From assembly GCA_025210455.1 (NCBI GenBank), contig JAOARQ010000013.1, positions 62,001 to 126,000 of the forward strand: a stretch of DNA of 64,000 nucleotides, written 5' to 3'. The notes beneath the pieces are model-generated. The model was not told the origin of the DNA, ran no database searches, and was given only the letters and a program-made list of their open reading frames with translations. The stretch comes from Pelagimonas sp. (GTDB taxonomy: Bacteria > Pseudomonadota > Alphaproteobacteria > Rhodobacterales > Rhodobacteraceae). A program made the position numbers and the translations under genes. Every line of letters starts with the position of its first letter. The stretch's first letter is position 1. This document shows, piece after piece, positions 35,108 to 43,473 of the stretch.

Positions 35108-35375
35108 CAGCGTCGGCTTTCATTTGGGCAGAGGGTTCCGAATCGGAAACGGTTGTCACGTTCAAAAGGGTCCATCCGGCCTGACGCAGCCGGGCATCGG
35201 CTTGCGACTGAGCCTGAGAGTTTGACGGGCAGCCCCCGCTGAGGGACAGCACACCATAGTGCAAGCGCAGCGGGTTATCCTGCTTGGCCTTATAGGCGAC
35301 AAAACAGTCAGCCTGCGCCGCTGCGGGAAGGCACAGGGCAGCGCAGAGGGTCAAATATGAGATGCAGTTTTTCAT
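35085..35375 (-). CDS. Small secreted protein, 96 residues
   Basis: Unrecognised. The signal MKNCISYLTLCAALCLPAAAQA is clear and cleavage before DCF is likely. The mature part of about 74 residues has two cysteines (DCF and GGCPSNS), which could form a disulfide, and a SQAQSQADARLRQAGW helix. I chose the ATG at 35375 because it begins the signal peptide; the frame is open further upstream. Its last 23 bases overlap the winged-helix membrane-protein gene, so the secreted protein may be tied functionally to that regulator. Confidence 0.65.
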   Translation of the reverse strand: MKNCISYLTLCAALCLPAAAQADCFVAYKAKQDNPLRLHYGVLSLSGGCPSNSQAQSQADARLRQAGWTLLNVTTVSDSEPSAQMKADAGEHYLRY

Positions 35376-35542
35376 GCCAAAACCATGCCGCGACATCCTG
35401 TGAAATTCAATAACAAGCCCGAATTTCCCATGGCTATCGCATAGCAGGGGGCTGTTATTGCGTGATTTGAGGAGAACAGGCCAGCTGGTATCACAAGGCC
35501 GCCTTTCCCGGCGTGCCATCCCTGTCTGTAGGAGAGCCTGCC

Positions 35543-36022
35543 ATGTCGTCAAAGTTCATTTCCGGAGTGATTGCCGTTGCCACTGCCGTGGCTTTTGTCA
35601 CTGCCAAACCCACGCGCGCTGAAGGGATCAGTGCCCAGGAACTGCTGGGTCTGACCGCTGCGGTGGTTGTCTTTGGGGCCATTGCCCATGAGATCAGCAA
35701 AGATAAGAAACACAAACGCGCCAAGGTGATTTCAGCTGACCCGCCCAAGCAGATTCACACACCCTATGCGGCGCATAAGCCAAAGAAGAAAAAGCATCGT
35801 GCCAATCATCTGCAGCGCCTGCCGGGGCAGTGCGTGCGTGAATCCTATGGTCGCAAAGCGCGTCTGGTGATGCCGAAGGGCTGTCTCAAGCGCAATGAGG
35901 TGCGTCTGCGGGATCTGCCCACTCAATGCAAAACCGTCTTTCTGAACCGCAACCATGTGAAACGCTATGGCTATAATGTGGGGTGCTTGCGACAGAACGG
36001 CTATCGCATGGCGCGCCGCTAA
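35543..36022 (+). CDS. Basic secreted protein, 159 residues
   Basis: No recognised family. MSSKFISGVIAVATAVAFVTA forms a signal or anchor, followed by a second hydrophobic stretch (ELLGLTAAVVVFGAIAHEI). A strongly basic linker (DKKHKRAK, KPKKKKHRAN) follows. The C-terminal part has four cysteines in QCVRES, GCLKRN, QCKTVF and GCLRQN, likely two disulfides. GGAGAG precedes the ATG at 35543. Similar basic proteins with a repeated Cys motif occur in Rhodobacteraceae without known function. It ends at a strong terminator. Confidence 0.7.
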   Translation: MSSKFISGVIAVATAVAFVTAKPTRAEGISAQELLGLTAAVVVFGAIAHEISKDKKHKRAKVISADPPKQIHTPYAAHKPKKKKHRANHLQRLPGQCVRESYGRKARLVMPKGCLKRNEVRLRDLPTQCKTVFLNRNHVKRYGYNVGCLRQNGYRMARR

Positions 36023-36066
36023 CATCGAGCAGACCGGGGTAACCCGGCGGGGCTGTCCCGGCCCCT

Positions 36067-36093
36067 AAGACCCCGCCCCCACGCGGGGTCTTT
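36067..36093 (+). terminator. Intrinsic terminator after the basic secreted protein
   Basis: AAGACCCCGC (36067-36076) pairs perfectly with GCGGGGTCTT (36083-36092), followed by a short TTT. It lies 45 bases after the stop at 36022. Confidence 0.75.
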
Positions 36094-36102
36094 CCATGAA
36101 AA

Positions 36103-36123
36103 AGGGGCGCTTGCCACGCCCCT
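36103..36123 (-). terminator. Intrinsic terminator after the BON-LysM gene
   Basis: AGGGGCG (36103-36109) pairs with CGCCCCT (36117-36123). On the minus strand it is followed by TTTTTCATGG. It is 23 bases past the stop at 36146. Confidence 0.8.
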
Positions 36124-36145
36124 GTTCCTTCGCCTGTCTGAACCC

Positions 36146-36556
36146 TTACGCGGGAATGCGCAGCACCTGACCGGGATAGATCTTGTCCGGGTGGCTCAGC
36201 ATGGGTTTGTTGGCTTCAAAGATCTCTTCATAGCGCGCGCCGCTACCTAGAGCTTTCTCAGCCACGGCCCAAAGGGTGTCACCCTTTTCGACGGTGTGGA
36301 ATTTGGGCTCTTCGCCGCCCAGATTGTCTTCCACCTCGGTCACGCCATCGACGTTGCCCACGGCAAGGATAACCTTTTCTTTGGTTTCCTGATCCACGTC
36401 GCCCGAAACAACAACCTTCTCGCCTTCGACTTTGATCTCAACGCCTTCGGCGTTCAGGCCCAGATCCGCCACTTCTTTTTGCAGATCTTCAGCGGTTGGT
36501 GCTGCGGCTTCTTCGGCTACTTTTTTGCCGCCACGGAAAAAACTGAACAAACCCAT
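36146..36556 (-). CDS. BON-LysM protein (potassium-binding Kbp/YgaU type)
   Basis: A 136-residue protein with an N-terminal BON domain (GVEIKVEGEKVVVSGDVDQE) and a C-terminal LysM domain (HTVEKGDTLWAVAEKALGS to IYPGQVLRIP). This two-domain order and length match E. coli YgaU/Kbp, a cytoplasmic potassium sensor. There is no signal peptide, which agrees with Kbp rather than a peptidoglycan binder. TAGGAGAGACAA precedes the start. It is flanked by terminators and seems monocistronic. Confidence 0.88.
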   Translation of the reverse strand: MGLFSFFRGGKKVAEEAAAPTAEDLQKEVADLGLNAEGVEIKVEGEKVVVSGDVDQETKEKVILAVGNVDGVTEVEDNLGGEEPKFHTVEKGDTLWAVAEKALGSGARYEEIFEANKPMLSHPDKIYPGQVLRIPA

Positions 36557-36678
36557 TTGTCTCTCCTACAGTTTGAGACTGCGGACCCCCCGCAGTTTAT
36601 ATTGAGCAGAGCCTAAGCGCGGCTGTGCGTGGTTCTCAGGGGAAAAGCAGGGTGATTGTCCCGCTTAGGGTCAGCACC

Positions 36679-37359
36679 CTAGTTCATGTGATCAACGGTT
36701 TTCAGAAAGTCCGCATGGGTTTTGCCGGGTTCGTCCTGAAACCTGTCCCCCGTCGCGTGACAGTGCATGATGTGATCCATGCGGAAGGTGCGGAAATCGT
36801 TTCGCTTTTCGCACCAGCAGGTCAGTGTCCAGACCTGACCCCAGAAATCAATGTTCAGCGGGCGCACCACACGATCCGAACGTTCCCCCTGAAGCGAGGT
36901 ATAGCTGATTGTCAGTTTTAGCCGTTCACGGATGGACTGGCGCACAAGGGGCATAAATCGCAGCCCCAGTTTTTCCTGCGCAAAGACATAGACGCCAAAC
37001 CCCCATTTCTGCGGAATGCGGGCCTCTGCGCGGGAAACCTTGTCAATTTTCCCTGCCAGGATCTTCGCCGCTCGGCGCAGTTCTGGATCGGCGATTTTCT
37101 GCACCATGGCAACGCCCAGATGCAGCGCCTCAAGTTCGGTCAGCGACAGGGCGACGGGGGGCAGAAACACGGGTTCGCGCAGCAGATAGCCCACGCCGCG
37201 TTCACCTTCGATGGGCACGCCAGAGGCCTCCAGCGTGTCCATATCGCGATAGATTGTGCGCACCGACACATCCAGCTGATCGGCCAGATCACGGGCCAGA
37301 TGCAGGCGACCATCCTGCAAGATCTCAACCAAAGCTGAAAGACGGTCGCTGCGGCGCAT
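36679..37359 (-). CDS. WYL-domain transcriptional regulator (YafY type)
   Basis: A 226-residue regulator. The N-terminal DeoR-like helix-turn-helix reads HLARDLADQLDVSVRTIYRDMDTLE. The WYL domain follows (VRPLNIDFWGQVWTLTCWC and the FRTFRMDHI end). WYL domains sense ligands or nucleic acids. It lies 3 bases after an ABM-like gene, and a perfect palindrome covers that gene's promoter; autoregulation of the two-gene operon is likely. Confidence 0.9.
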   Translation of the reverse strand: MRRSDRLSALVEILQDGRLHLARDLADQLDVSVRTIYRDMDTLEASGVPIEGERGVGYLLREPVFLPPVALSLTELEALHLGVAMVQKIADPELRRAAKILAGKIDKVSRAEARIPQKWGFGVYVFAQEKLGLRFMPLVRQSIRERLKLTISYTSLQGERSDRVVRPLNIDFWGQVWTLTCWCEKRNDFRTFRMDHIMHCHATGDRFQDEPGKTHADFLKTVDHMN

Positions 37360-37362
37360 GGG

Positions 37363-37668
37363 TCAATCCAATGTGTCTTCGACCTCAATGTGATAGCCGC
37401 CAACCGAAGCCTGATCGACGATGGCCATCATTCCGGAGGCTTCCGGGGCGGTCATAAAGGCATCAGAGGTGGCTTTCAGATTGGCCATACTATCCCATTC
37501 GGTTGTGTCCATCCAAACCCCGTTTTCATCCACACCCATGCGGCGTGACACAAATCCGGGTTTGGTTTTGATCCATTCGGACAGCGCAGCGCTTTCCTTC
37601 ATCAGTGTATCGACAGAGGTGCCGGGTTTTAATTTGAAGGTAACGCAGTCGATGGCGTGTTTTGACAT
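37363..37668 (-). CDS. Small alpha/beta-barrel (ABM-like) protein
   Basis: A 101-residue protein with the dimeric alpha/beta-barrel pattern (CVTFKLKPGTSVDTLMKE, WIKTKPGFVSRRMGV, DTTEWDSMANLKAT). Function unknown; many relatives are stress-induced monooxygenase-like proteins. The start at 37668 follows AAAAGGAGCTTTGAA. It precedes the WYL regulator by 3 bases and appears to be the main target of that regulator. Confidence 0.75.
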   Translation of the reverse strand: MSKHAIDCVTFKLKPGTSVDTLMKESAALSEWIKTKPGFVSRRMGVDENGVWMDTTEWDSMANLKATSDAFMTAPEASGMMAIVDQASVGGYHIEVEDTLD

Positions 37669-37701
37669 TTCAAAGCTCCTTTTGTTGTCTGGAGCCTGTT
37701 T

Positions 37702-37733
37702 AGAGTAGCCCAACTGACAAAAGTTGTCAGTTG
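37702..37733 (-). promoter_or_regulatory. Promoter overlapped by a perfect palindromic operator (WYL regulator)
   Basis: CAACTGACAA (37711-37720) and TTGTCAGTTG (37724-37733) form a perfect 10-base inverted repeat with a 3-base spacer. On the minus strand CTGACA (37725-37730) and TACTCT (37702-37707) are exactly 17 bases apart and give a sigma-70 promoter; the operator covers its -35 and spacer. A bound repressor would block the ABM-WYL operon. Confidence 0.75.
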
Positions 37734-37800
37734 CAAATTCGGAATGGCAAAGAAAAACGCCGCCCCAATAGGGACGGCGCAAAAATAGATTGATCGGCAC

Positions 37801-39189
37801 TTAGTAGCGGTAGTGTTCCGGCTTGAACGGGCCTTCTGGTGTGACGCCGATATAGGCTGCCTGCTCGGGGCTGAGTTTGGTCAGCTTGGCGCCGACTTTG
37901 GCCAGATGCAACGCGGCCACTTTTTCATCCAGATGCTTGGGCAGAATATAGACTTCGTTTTTGTATTGCTCACCACGCTGGAACAGTTCGATCTGCGCCA
38001 GAACCTGATTGGTAAAGCTGGCCGACATCACGAAAGATGGGTGGCCAGTGGCGTTGCCAAGGTTCAGCAGACGCCCCTCAGACAGCAGAATTATGCGATT
38101 GCCGTTTGGCATTTCGATCATATCAACCTGTTCTTTGATGTTGGTCCACTTGTGGTTTTTCAGGGCGGCAACCTGAATTTCATTGTCGAAGTGGCCAATG
38201 TTGCCCACGATCGCCATATCTTTCATCTCGCGCATGTGTTCGATGCGGATGATGTCTTTGTTGCCAGTGGTGGTGATGAAGACGTCTGCGTCGGCGATGG
38301 CATCTTCCAGCAGGACAACTTCGAAACCGTCCATTGCGGCCTGCAGGGCGCAGATCGGGTCCGCTTCGGTCACCTTCACCCGTGCGCCTGCGCCCGCCAG
38401 TGACGCGGCAGAGCCTTTGCCCACATCGCCATAACCACAGACTACGGCAACCTTACCAGCCAGCATGGTGTCTGTTGCGCGGCGGATGCCATCCACCAGC
38501 GATTCCTTGCAGCCATATTTGTTGTCGAACTTCGACTTGGTGACGGAATCGTTCACGTTGATCGCGGGGAAGGGCAGCTGGCCGTTCTTTTGCAATTCAT
38601 AAAGGCGGTGCACACCTGTGGTGGTTTCCTCAGAAACGCCCATGATCGCATCGCGGGTTTTGGTGAACCAGCCGGGAGAAGCCTCCATGCGCTTTTTGAT
38701 CTGCGCTTTGATCACTTCTTCTTCTTCGGATTGCGGCACGGGGATGATGTCTTCGCCCGCTTCGGCGCGCGCGCCCAGCAGCACGTAGAGGGTGGCATCG
38801 CCGCCGTCATCCAGGATCATGTTCGGGCCATCAGCGAACATGAAGGATTTATCCAGATAATCCCAGTGCTCTTCCAGAGACTGGCCCTTGATCGCGAAAA
38901 CAGGAATGTCAGCCGCCGCAATGGCCGCCGCCGCGTGATCCTGTGTTGAAAAGATGTTGCACGAAGCCCAGCGCACATCTGCACCCAGCGCCACCAGCGT
39001 TTCGATCAGGCAGGCGGTCTGGATCGTCATGTGCAGCGATCCAACGATACGGGCGCCTTTCAGCGGCTTTTCTTCACCGTATTCTGCTCGCAGGGCCATC
39101 AGGCCCGGCATTTCGGTTTCAGCAATGTCCAGCTCTTTGCGGCCGAAGTCGGCCAGAGTGATGTCTTTAACGATATAGTCACCGGCCAT
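37801..39189 (-). CDS. ahcY: Adenosylhomocysteinase
   Basis: Hydrolyses S-adenosylhomocysteine to adenosine and homocysteine in the methyl cycle. The 462-residue product shows [48 protein letters not shown], the NAD loop [10 protein letters not shown] and the C-terminal KPEHYRY lysine-tyrosine tail. The start at 39189 follows GGAGAACCGCC; an upstream in-frame start lacks a ribosome site. No riboswitch pattern was recognised in the 135 bases before it. Confidence 0.97.
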   Translation of the reverse strand: MAGDYIVKDITLADFGRKELDIAETEMPGLMALRAEYGEEKPLKGARIVGSLHMTIQTACLIETLVALGADVRWASCNIFSTQDHAAAAIAAADIPVFAIKGQSLEEHWDYLDKSFMFADGPNMILDDGGDATLYVLLGARAEAGEDIIPVPQSEEEEVIKAQIKKRMEASPGWFTKTRDAIMGVSEETTTGVHRLYELQKNGQLPFPAINVNDSVTKSKFDNKYGCKESLVDGIRRATDTMLAGKVAVVCGYGDVGKGSAASLAGAGARVKVTEADPICALQAAMDGFEVVLLEDAIADADVFITTTGNKDIIRIEHMREMKDMAIVGNIGHFDNEIQVAALKNHKWTNIKEQVDMIEMPNGNRIILLSEGRLLNLGNATGHPSFVMSASFTNQVLAQIELFQRGEQYKNEVYILPKHLDEKVAALHLAKVGAKLTKLSPEQAAYIGVTPEGPFKPEHYRY

Positions 39190-39324
39190 GGCGGTTCTCC
39201 AATCCGTTGAAATTTGGGTTTGCACTAACATCCAAAGGGGGCACAGGCAACGCGCATAGCGCTTCGTTGTTTACTCAACTGCGGGATCATTTTAGGGAAG
39301 GCGTAAAACCAAGAGGACAAAGCA

Positions 39325-39918
39325 GTGCCCAAACAGCCCCGCGCCTGGCAGCGCATGTTATCTGGTCGTCGGTTGGATCTGCTGGATCCGACGCCCTTTG
39401 ATATCGAAATCGAAGATATCGCCCATGGGCTGGCCTTTGTGGCGCGCTGGAATGGTCAGACAATGGGTGATTACGCTTATTCCGTGGCTGAGCATTCGTT
39501 GCTGGTCGAAGAGCTGTTCGTGCGGATGCATCCCAAGGCCAAACCGGCCGAGCGTCTGACCGCTTTGCTGCATGATGCGCCCGAATATGTCATTGGCGAT
39601 ATGATTTCCCCGGTGAAAGCCGCCGTCGGATCCGGGTATGGCGAATTAGACAAACGCCTGACCGCGGCCATTCACATGCGTTTTGGACTGCCTGCAGCCA
39701 CGCCTGTGCGGTTGAAAAAGCAGATCAAGAAAGCAGATAACGTCAGCGCCTGGATGGAGGCGGTGCAGATCGCGGGCTTTTCCGAAGACGAAGCCAACCG
39801 ATTCTTTGGTGCGCCTGATCCCGATCTGATTGCCGGGCTTGATATTCATCTACGCCCTCCAAAAGATGTCCGACAGGAGTTCACCGCCCGCCATAATGCG
39901 CTGATTGCGCTGTTATAG
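39325..39918 (+). CDS. HD-domain phosphohydrolase (YfbR-like)
   Basis: A 197-residue metal-dependent HD protein. The HD residues are His in SVAEHSLLVEEL, the HD pair in ALLHDAPEY and Asp in IKKADN. The layout is like the YfbR 5'-deoxynucleotidase group and phage/chromosomal HD hydrolases. The start is GTG at 39325 with AGAGG upstream. Substrate is unproven. It stands alone, divergent from ahcY. Confidence 0.85.
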   Translation: MPKQPRAWQRMLSGRRLDLLDPTPFDIEIEDIAHGLAFVARWNGQTMGDYAYSVAEHSLLVEELFVRMHPKAKPAERLTALLHDAPEYVIGDMISPVKAAVGSGYGELDKRLTAAIHMRFGLPAATPVRLKKQIKKADNVSAWMEAVQIAGFSEDEANRFFGAPDPDLIAGLDIHLRPPKDVRQEFTARHNALIALL

Positions 39919-40051
39919 CGGCAAAACCCCCACAGGTTTGTGGTTTTGGAAACAAAAATAGGGTGCGGGTGCAGATTGTCGGTGCCAGCGCCTGAATCTT
40001 GCCCCAATTAATTGGTTAACAAACAACAAGAGCAGATTCTTGGAGAGCATT

Positions 40052-40771
40052 GTGGCACGCGCACGTTTGGGGCTTTTGGTCCTTGCAGTTACATTCACAG
40101 CCGGATGTGTCATGGGCACGTCGCAGGTCAGCCGAAATGAAACCTCTTCGGTTGAATTCATGACCAGCGCTGCTGCGCAGGAACATGAAATGCACAAGCA
40201 GGCGCAGGCGCTGGACCAGATGACACGCGATATGATGGTCAAAGCCACCACCCAAGGGGCGGTGCTGGGCGCTGTTGCGGGCTGTGGTCTGGCGGCGATG
40301 ACTGGCGCAGGCAAAAACAAATGCCTGGGCGGTGCGCTTGTTGGTGGTGCCGTTGGTGGTGCCATTGGGCATGCGCAGGGCAAGAAACAGGTGCAAGAGC
40401 GCGTTGAACTGGTGTCGTTGTCGCGTGTGATGCCGTCGATCAAAGCCTCAAAGGATCAGATGGCGCTGGTTGAAAAAGGCATTCCAGACATGCTGGCGGC
40501 GCAGGAAAAAGAAATCAGCACGCTGCAGCGAGATCGCGATGCGGGTCGTATCTCGGAAGAGACTTTTGAAACCCGCGTGGGTGAGATTCGCGAAAACCGT
40601 CGGGCGTTGGCTGAATCACTATCGCTCAGCGCGGAGCAATCCTCAGAGGCGCTGGCCGCGCTCAAATCTGCCGAAGCCGAAGGGCAAGATGGGTTGTCGT
40701 GGTACATTCACACGGTCAGCGGTATCGAACAGGATGCGGTTTCGGCGCGATCAACGATTTCGCTTCTGTGA
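40052..40771 (+). CDS. Glycine-zipper lipoprotein
   Basis: A 239-residue lipoprotein. The signal ARARLGLLVLAVTFTAGC ends in a lipobox. A glycine-zipper segment (VLGAVAGCGLAAMTGAG and GGALVGGAVGGAIGHAQG, about residues 75-115) may insert into the outer membrane. The C-terminal half is a helical coiled coil (EKEISTLQRDRDAG; RRALAESLSLSAEQ). I take GTG 40052 as start because GGAG lies 6 bases upstream and the signal begins there. Function unknown. Confidence 0.75.
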   Translation: MARARLGLLVLAVTFTAGCVMGTSQVSRNETSSVEFMTSAAAQEHEMHKQAQALDQMTRDMMVKATTQGAVLGAVAGCGLAAMTGAGKNKCLGGALVGGAVGGAIGHAQGKKQVQERVELVSLSRVMPSIKASKDQMALVEKGIPDMLAAQEKEISTLQRDRDAGRISEETFETRVGEIRENRRALAESLSLSAEQSSEALAALKSAEAEGQDGLSWYIHTVSGIEQDAVSARSTISLL

Positions 40772-40773
40772 TT

Positions 40774-40800
40774 AAAAAAGTGGGCCCCGCAGGGCCCACT
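40774..40800 (-). terminator. Intrinsic terminator after glcG
   Basis: AGTGGGCCC (40779-40787) pairs with GGGCCCACT (40792-40800), loop CGCA. The minus strand then has TTTTTTAAT. It is 7 bases past the glcG stop and lies in the gap between two convergent genes. Confidence 0.85.
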
Positions 40801-40806
40801 GGTGTT

Positions 40807-41229
40807 TCAGAGCTGCGCAAGGAATACATCAATTCCGGCTTGCGCGACCTCTTGGTCTTGCATGGGTGTGCCGGAACTGATGCCGATACCGCCCACCACA
40901 TCACCATTTACGATGCCGGGCAGGCCGCCGCCCACCACCATCAGCCGCCCACCAATGGCCGAAGAAATGCCATAGGCCGGTGCGCCGGGCTGGCTGGCCG
41001 CCCCATATTCATGGGTCGCTTTTTTGGCACCAGCAGCGGTGTACGCCTTGTCCATTGCAATGATGGACGAGGTGACTTTGCCCCCATCCATGCGTTCAAA
41101 GGCGATCAGATTGCCCCCTTCATCGGTGATCGCGATGCACATGGGCACCCCGATGTCCTGGGCTTTGGCGCGCGCCCCTTCGATCAGGATACGCGCATCT
41201 GAAATATCCAGACGGTTGATTGTCAGCAT
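40807..41229 (-). CDS. glcG: GlcG/HbpS family protein
   Basis: A 140-residue GlcG/HbpS-type protein, often found with glycolate and glyoxylate genes; HbpS homologues bind heme. Typical segments are IAITDEGGNLIAFERMDG, AMDKAYTAA and GGGLPGIVNGDVVGGIGISSG. It begins 1 base after the malate synthase stop, so it is co-translated with glcB. Its biochemical role is unclear. Confidence 0.88.
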   Translation of the reverse strand: MLTINRLDISDARILIEGARAKAQDIGVPMCIAITDEGGNLIAFERMDGGKVTSSIIAMDKAYTAAGAKKATHEYGAASQPGAPAYGISSAIGGRLMVVGGGLPGIVNGDVVGGIGISSGTPMQDQEVAQAGIDVFLAQL

Positions 41230-41230
41230 G

Positions 41231-43381
41231 TTATGCCCCGTAGAGAGATTTGGCCTGACGGCGGTAAGCGTGCAAAAGTGGCTCGGTATAGCCTGAAGGC
41301 TGCTGTGCCCCTTTGATGATCAGATCGCGGGCGGCCGCAAAGGCCGGGCCATCATAGGCGGGGGCCATCGGGCGATAGGCAGCATCAACTGCATTCTGCG
41401 CATCCACCTTTACGGCCATACGTTTCAGGCTATCGATAACCTCATCTTCGGTGATCACCCCATGCATCAGCCAGTTGGCCAGGATCTGCGAGGAAATCCG
41501 CAATGTGGCGCGGTCTTCCATCAGAGCCACATCGTTCAGATCCGGCACCTTGGAACACCCGATTCCCTGATCCACCCAACGCACAACATAGCCAAGGATT
41601 GACTGGCAATTGTTGTCCAGACCATGGCGTACCTCTTCCGGGGTCAGATTGCGCCCCGTCATCACGGGCGGCGTCAGCAATGCATCAAGTGAAGCTTGTT
41701 CGCGGGTTTTGATCTCTTCGAGACGATCAAACACATTCACCGCGTGATAGTGCGTGGCGTGCAGTGTTGCGGCTGTGGGCGAGGGCACCCAGGCGGTGTT
41801 TGCGCCTGACATCGGGTGGCCCAGCTTGGCCTCCAGCATCTCGGCCATATCATCAGGCTTGGCCCACATGCCTTTGCCAATCTGACCGCGCCCGACCAAC
41901 CCGGTTTCTAGACCCGCGTCCACATTGCCGTCTTCATAGGCCAGAAGCCAACCGGATGATTTCATTTCCTCTTTTGGAATGGCAGGCCCCAACTGCATGG
42001 CTGTGTGGATTTCATCACCGGTGCGATCCAGAAAACCGGTGTTGATAAAGACCAGACGATCTTTCACCTGACGCATACATTCCACCAGATTGACAGAGGT
42101 GCGGCGTTCTTCGTCCATCACACCCAGTTTCACGGTGTTGCGCGGCAGGCCCAGAATGTCTTCGACACCGGCATACAGATCTTCGGAGAAAGCCACTTCT
42201 TCCGGGCCGTGCATCTTGGGTTTGACCACATAGACAGATCCGGTGGCCGAGTTCTGGTTTTCGCTGCGCGCACGATCATGCAGGCTGGCGGCGACGGTGA
42301 ACAGCGCGTCCAACATCCCTTCGGGGGTTTCCTGACCGTCCAGCAGAACAGCGTCAGTGGTCATCAGATGGCCCACATTGCGCACCAGCGCCACGGTGCG
42401 CCCTTTCAGCGTGATCGCATCGCCATTGGGCGCTGTCATCTGACGATCAGCCTGCAACCTGCGCTCAATGGTTTTTCCTGCCTTTTCAAATCTTTCCACC
42501 AGGGTTCCATCCATCAGACCCAGCCAGTTTGTATAGGCCAGCACCTTATCTGCGGCATCCACCGCAGCGACGGAATCTTCGCAGTCATTGATCGCGGTCA
42601 GCGCGCTTTCCAGTACCAGGTCTTTCAGACCAGCAGGATGCGCGGCCCCCACCGGGTGGCTGGGATCAATCGCCAGATCAATGTGCATGCCGTTGTGGCG
42701 CAACACATAATTGGCGGTGTCGTCCTCTTCGGTATAGGCAACAAAACCCGCCGGATCGGCAAAGCCGACTTCGGTGTCATCAATCACAGCCATCAGCGCA
42801 GTGCCAGACCGGCGATAGGCGGTGACGTCTTTATGCGATCCCTTGACCAGCGGCACAGCTTTGTCGAGAAAATCTGCCGACCAAGCCACAGCCTGCGCCC
42901 CGCGCTGGGCGTCATAGCCGGGGCCGTTGGCCTGACCAGGCAGGGCATCGGTGCCGTAAAGCGCATCATAAAGCGACCGCCAACGGGCATTTGCTGCGTT
43001 CAGCGCGTATCGTGCGTTCATCACCGGCACCACCAGCTGAGGGCCCGCGATGCTGGCAATCTCGGGATCGACATTCTCTGAACCGATCTGGAAAGCCTCA
43101 CCTTTAGGGGTGAGATAGCCGATCTCTTGCAGGAAAGCCTTGGAGGCTGCGACGTCAAAGGCCTGCCCCTTGCGCGCCTTTGACCAATCATCAATCTGCG
43201 CCTGAAGATCAGCGCGCTTTTGCAGCAGCGCCGCATTGCGCGGAGCCAGTGTGTTCAGCAATGCGGCATAGCCCGACCAGAAATGATCAACAGTGATCCC
43301 GGTGTTCGGCAACAAGCGGTTTTCGGCGAAATCAGCCAGTTCAGCGGCCACTGACAGGCCTGCGCGTTCAACATATCCCAT
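41231..43381 (-). CDS. glcB: Malate synthase G
   Basis: Condenses glyoxylate with acetyl-CoA to give malate. The 716-residue length is that of isoform G. Diagnostic parts are IDDTEVGFADPAGF, DCEDSVAAVDAADKV, VYVVKPKMHGPEEVAFSE, GVMDEERRTSVNL (catalytic Glu) and FINTGFLDRTGDEIHT with HATHYHAVNV later. AAAGGAG lies before the start. An IclR-family gene is divergent across a short gap that holds an IclR-like operator. Coupled downstream to glcG. Confidence 0.97.
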   Translation of the reverse strand: MGYVERAGLSVAAELADFAENRLLPNTGITVDHFWSGYAALLNTLAPRNAALLQKRADLQAQIDDWSKARKGQAFDVAASKAFLQEIGYLTPKGEAFQIGSENVDPEIASIAGPQLVVPVMNARYALNAANARWRSLYDALYGTDALPGQANGPGYDAQRGAQAVAWSADFLDKAVPLVKGSHKDVTAYRRSGTALMAVIDDTEVGFADPAGFVAYTEEDDTANYVLRHNGMHIDLAIDPSHPVGAAHPAGLKDLVLESALTAINDCEDSVAAVDAADKVLAYTNWLGLMDGTLVERFEKAGKTIERRLQADRQMTAPNGDAITLKGRTVALVRNVGHLMTTDAVLLDGQETPEGMLDALFTVAASLHDRARSENQNSATGSVYVVKPKMHGPEEVAFSEDLYAGVEDILGLPRNTVKLGVMDEERRTSVNLVECMRQVKDRLVFINTGFLDRTGDEIHTAMQLGPAIPKEEMKSSGWLLAYEDGNVDAGLETGLVGRGQIGKGMWAKPDDMAEMLEAKLGHPMSGANTAWVPSPTAATLHATHYHAVNVFDRLEEIKTREQASLDALLTPPVMTGRNLTPEEVRHGLDNNCQSILGYVVRWVDQGIGCSKVPDLNDVALMEDRATLRISSQILANWLMHGVITEDEVIDSLKRMAVKVDAQNAVDAAYRPMAPAYDGPAFAAARDLIIKGAQQPSGYTEPLLHAYRRQAKSLYGA

Positions 43382-43440
43382 GACATGCTCCTTTCATTGC
43401 TTGCCTAAATCGGGAATTGCCGCCTAAATTTCAAATAACG

Positions 43441-43454
43441 GGAAAAAGTTTTCC
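43441..43454. promoter_or_regulatory. IclR-like operator between glcB and the IclR gene
   Basis: GGAAAA (43441-43446) and TTTTCC (43449-43454) form a perfect inverted repeat with a 2-base spacer, resembling the E. coli IclR box (GGAAAT...ATTTCC type). It lies 20 bases before the iclR-family ATG and 60 bases from glcB. Binding by the neighbouring IclR protein is inferred. Confidence 0.55.
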
Positions 43455-43473
43455 ACGATATGGAAAGAGGGCC

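Noticed and set aside
39190-39324. Possible SAH or SAM riboswitch before ahcY.
   Set aside because: I could not find the conserved riboswitch core sequences or paired helices in this stretch.
40005-40030. CtrA-like TTAA...TTAAC sequence before the glycine-zipper lipoprotein.
   Set aside because: The spacing between the half-sites is 4 bases instead of 7, so it does not fit the full CtrA site.
42005-43081. A 358-codon open frame on the plus strand opposite glcB.
   Set aside because: Antisense shadow of malate synthase G; no start signal or domain.
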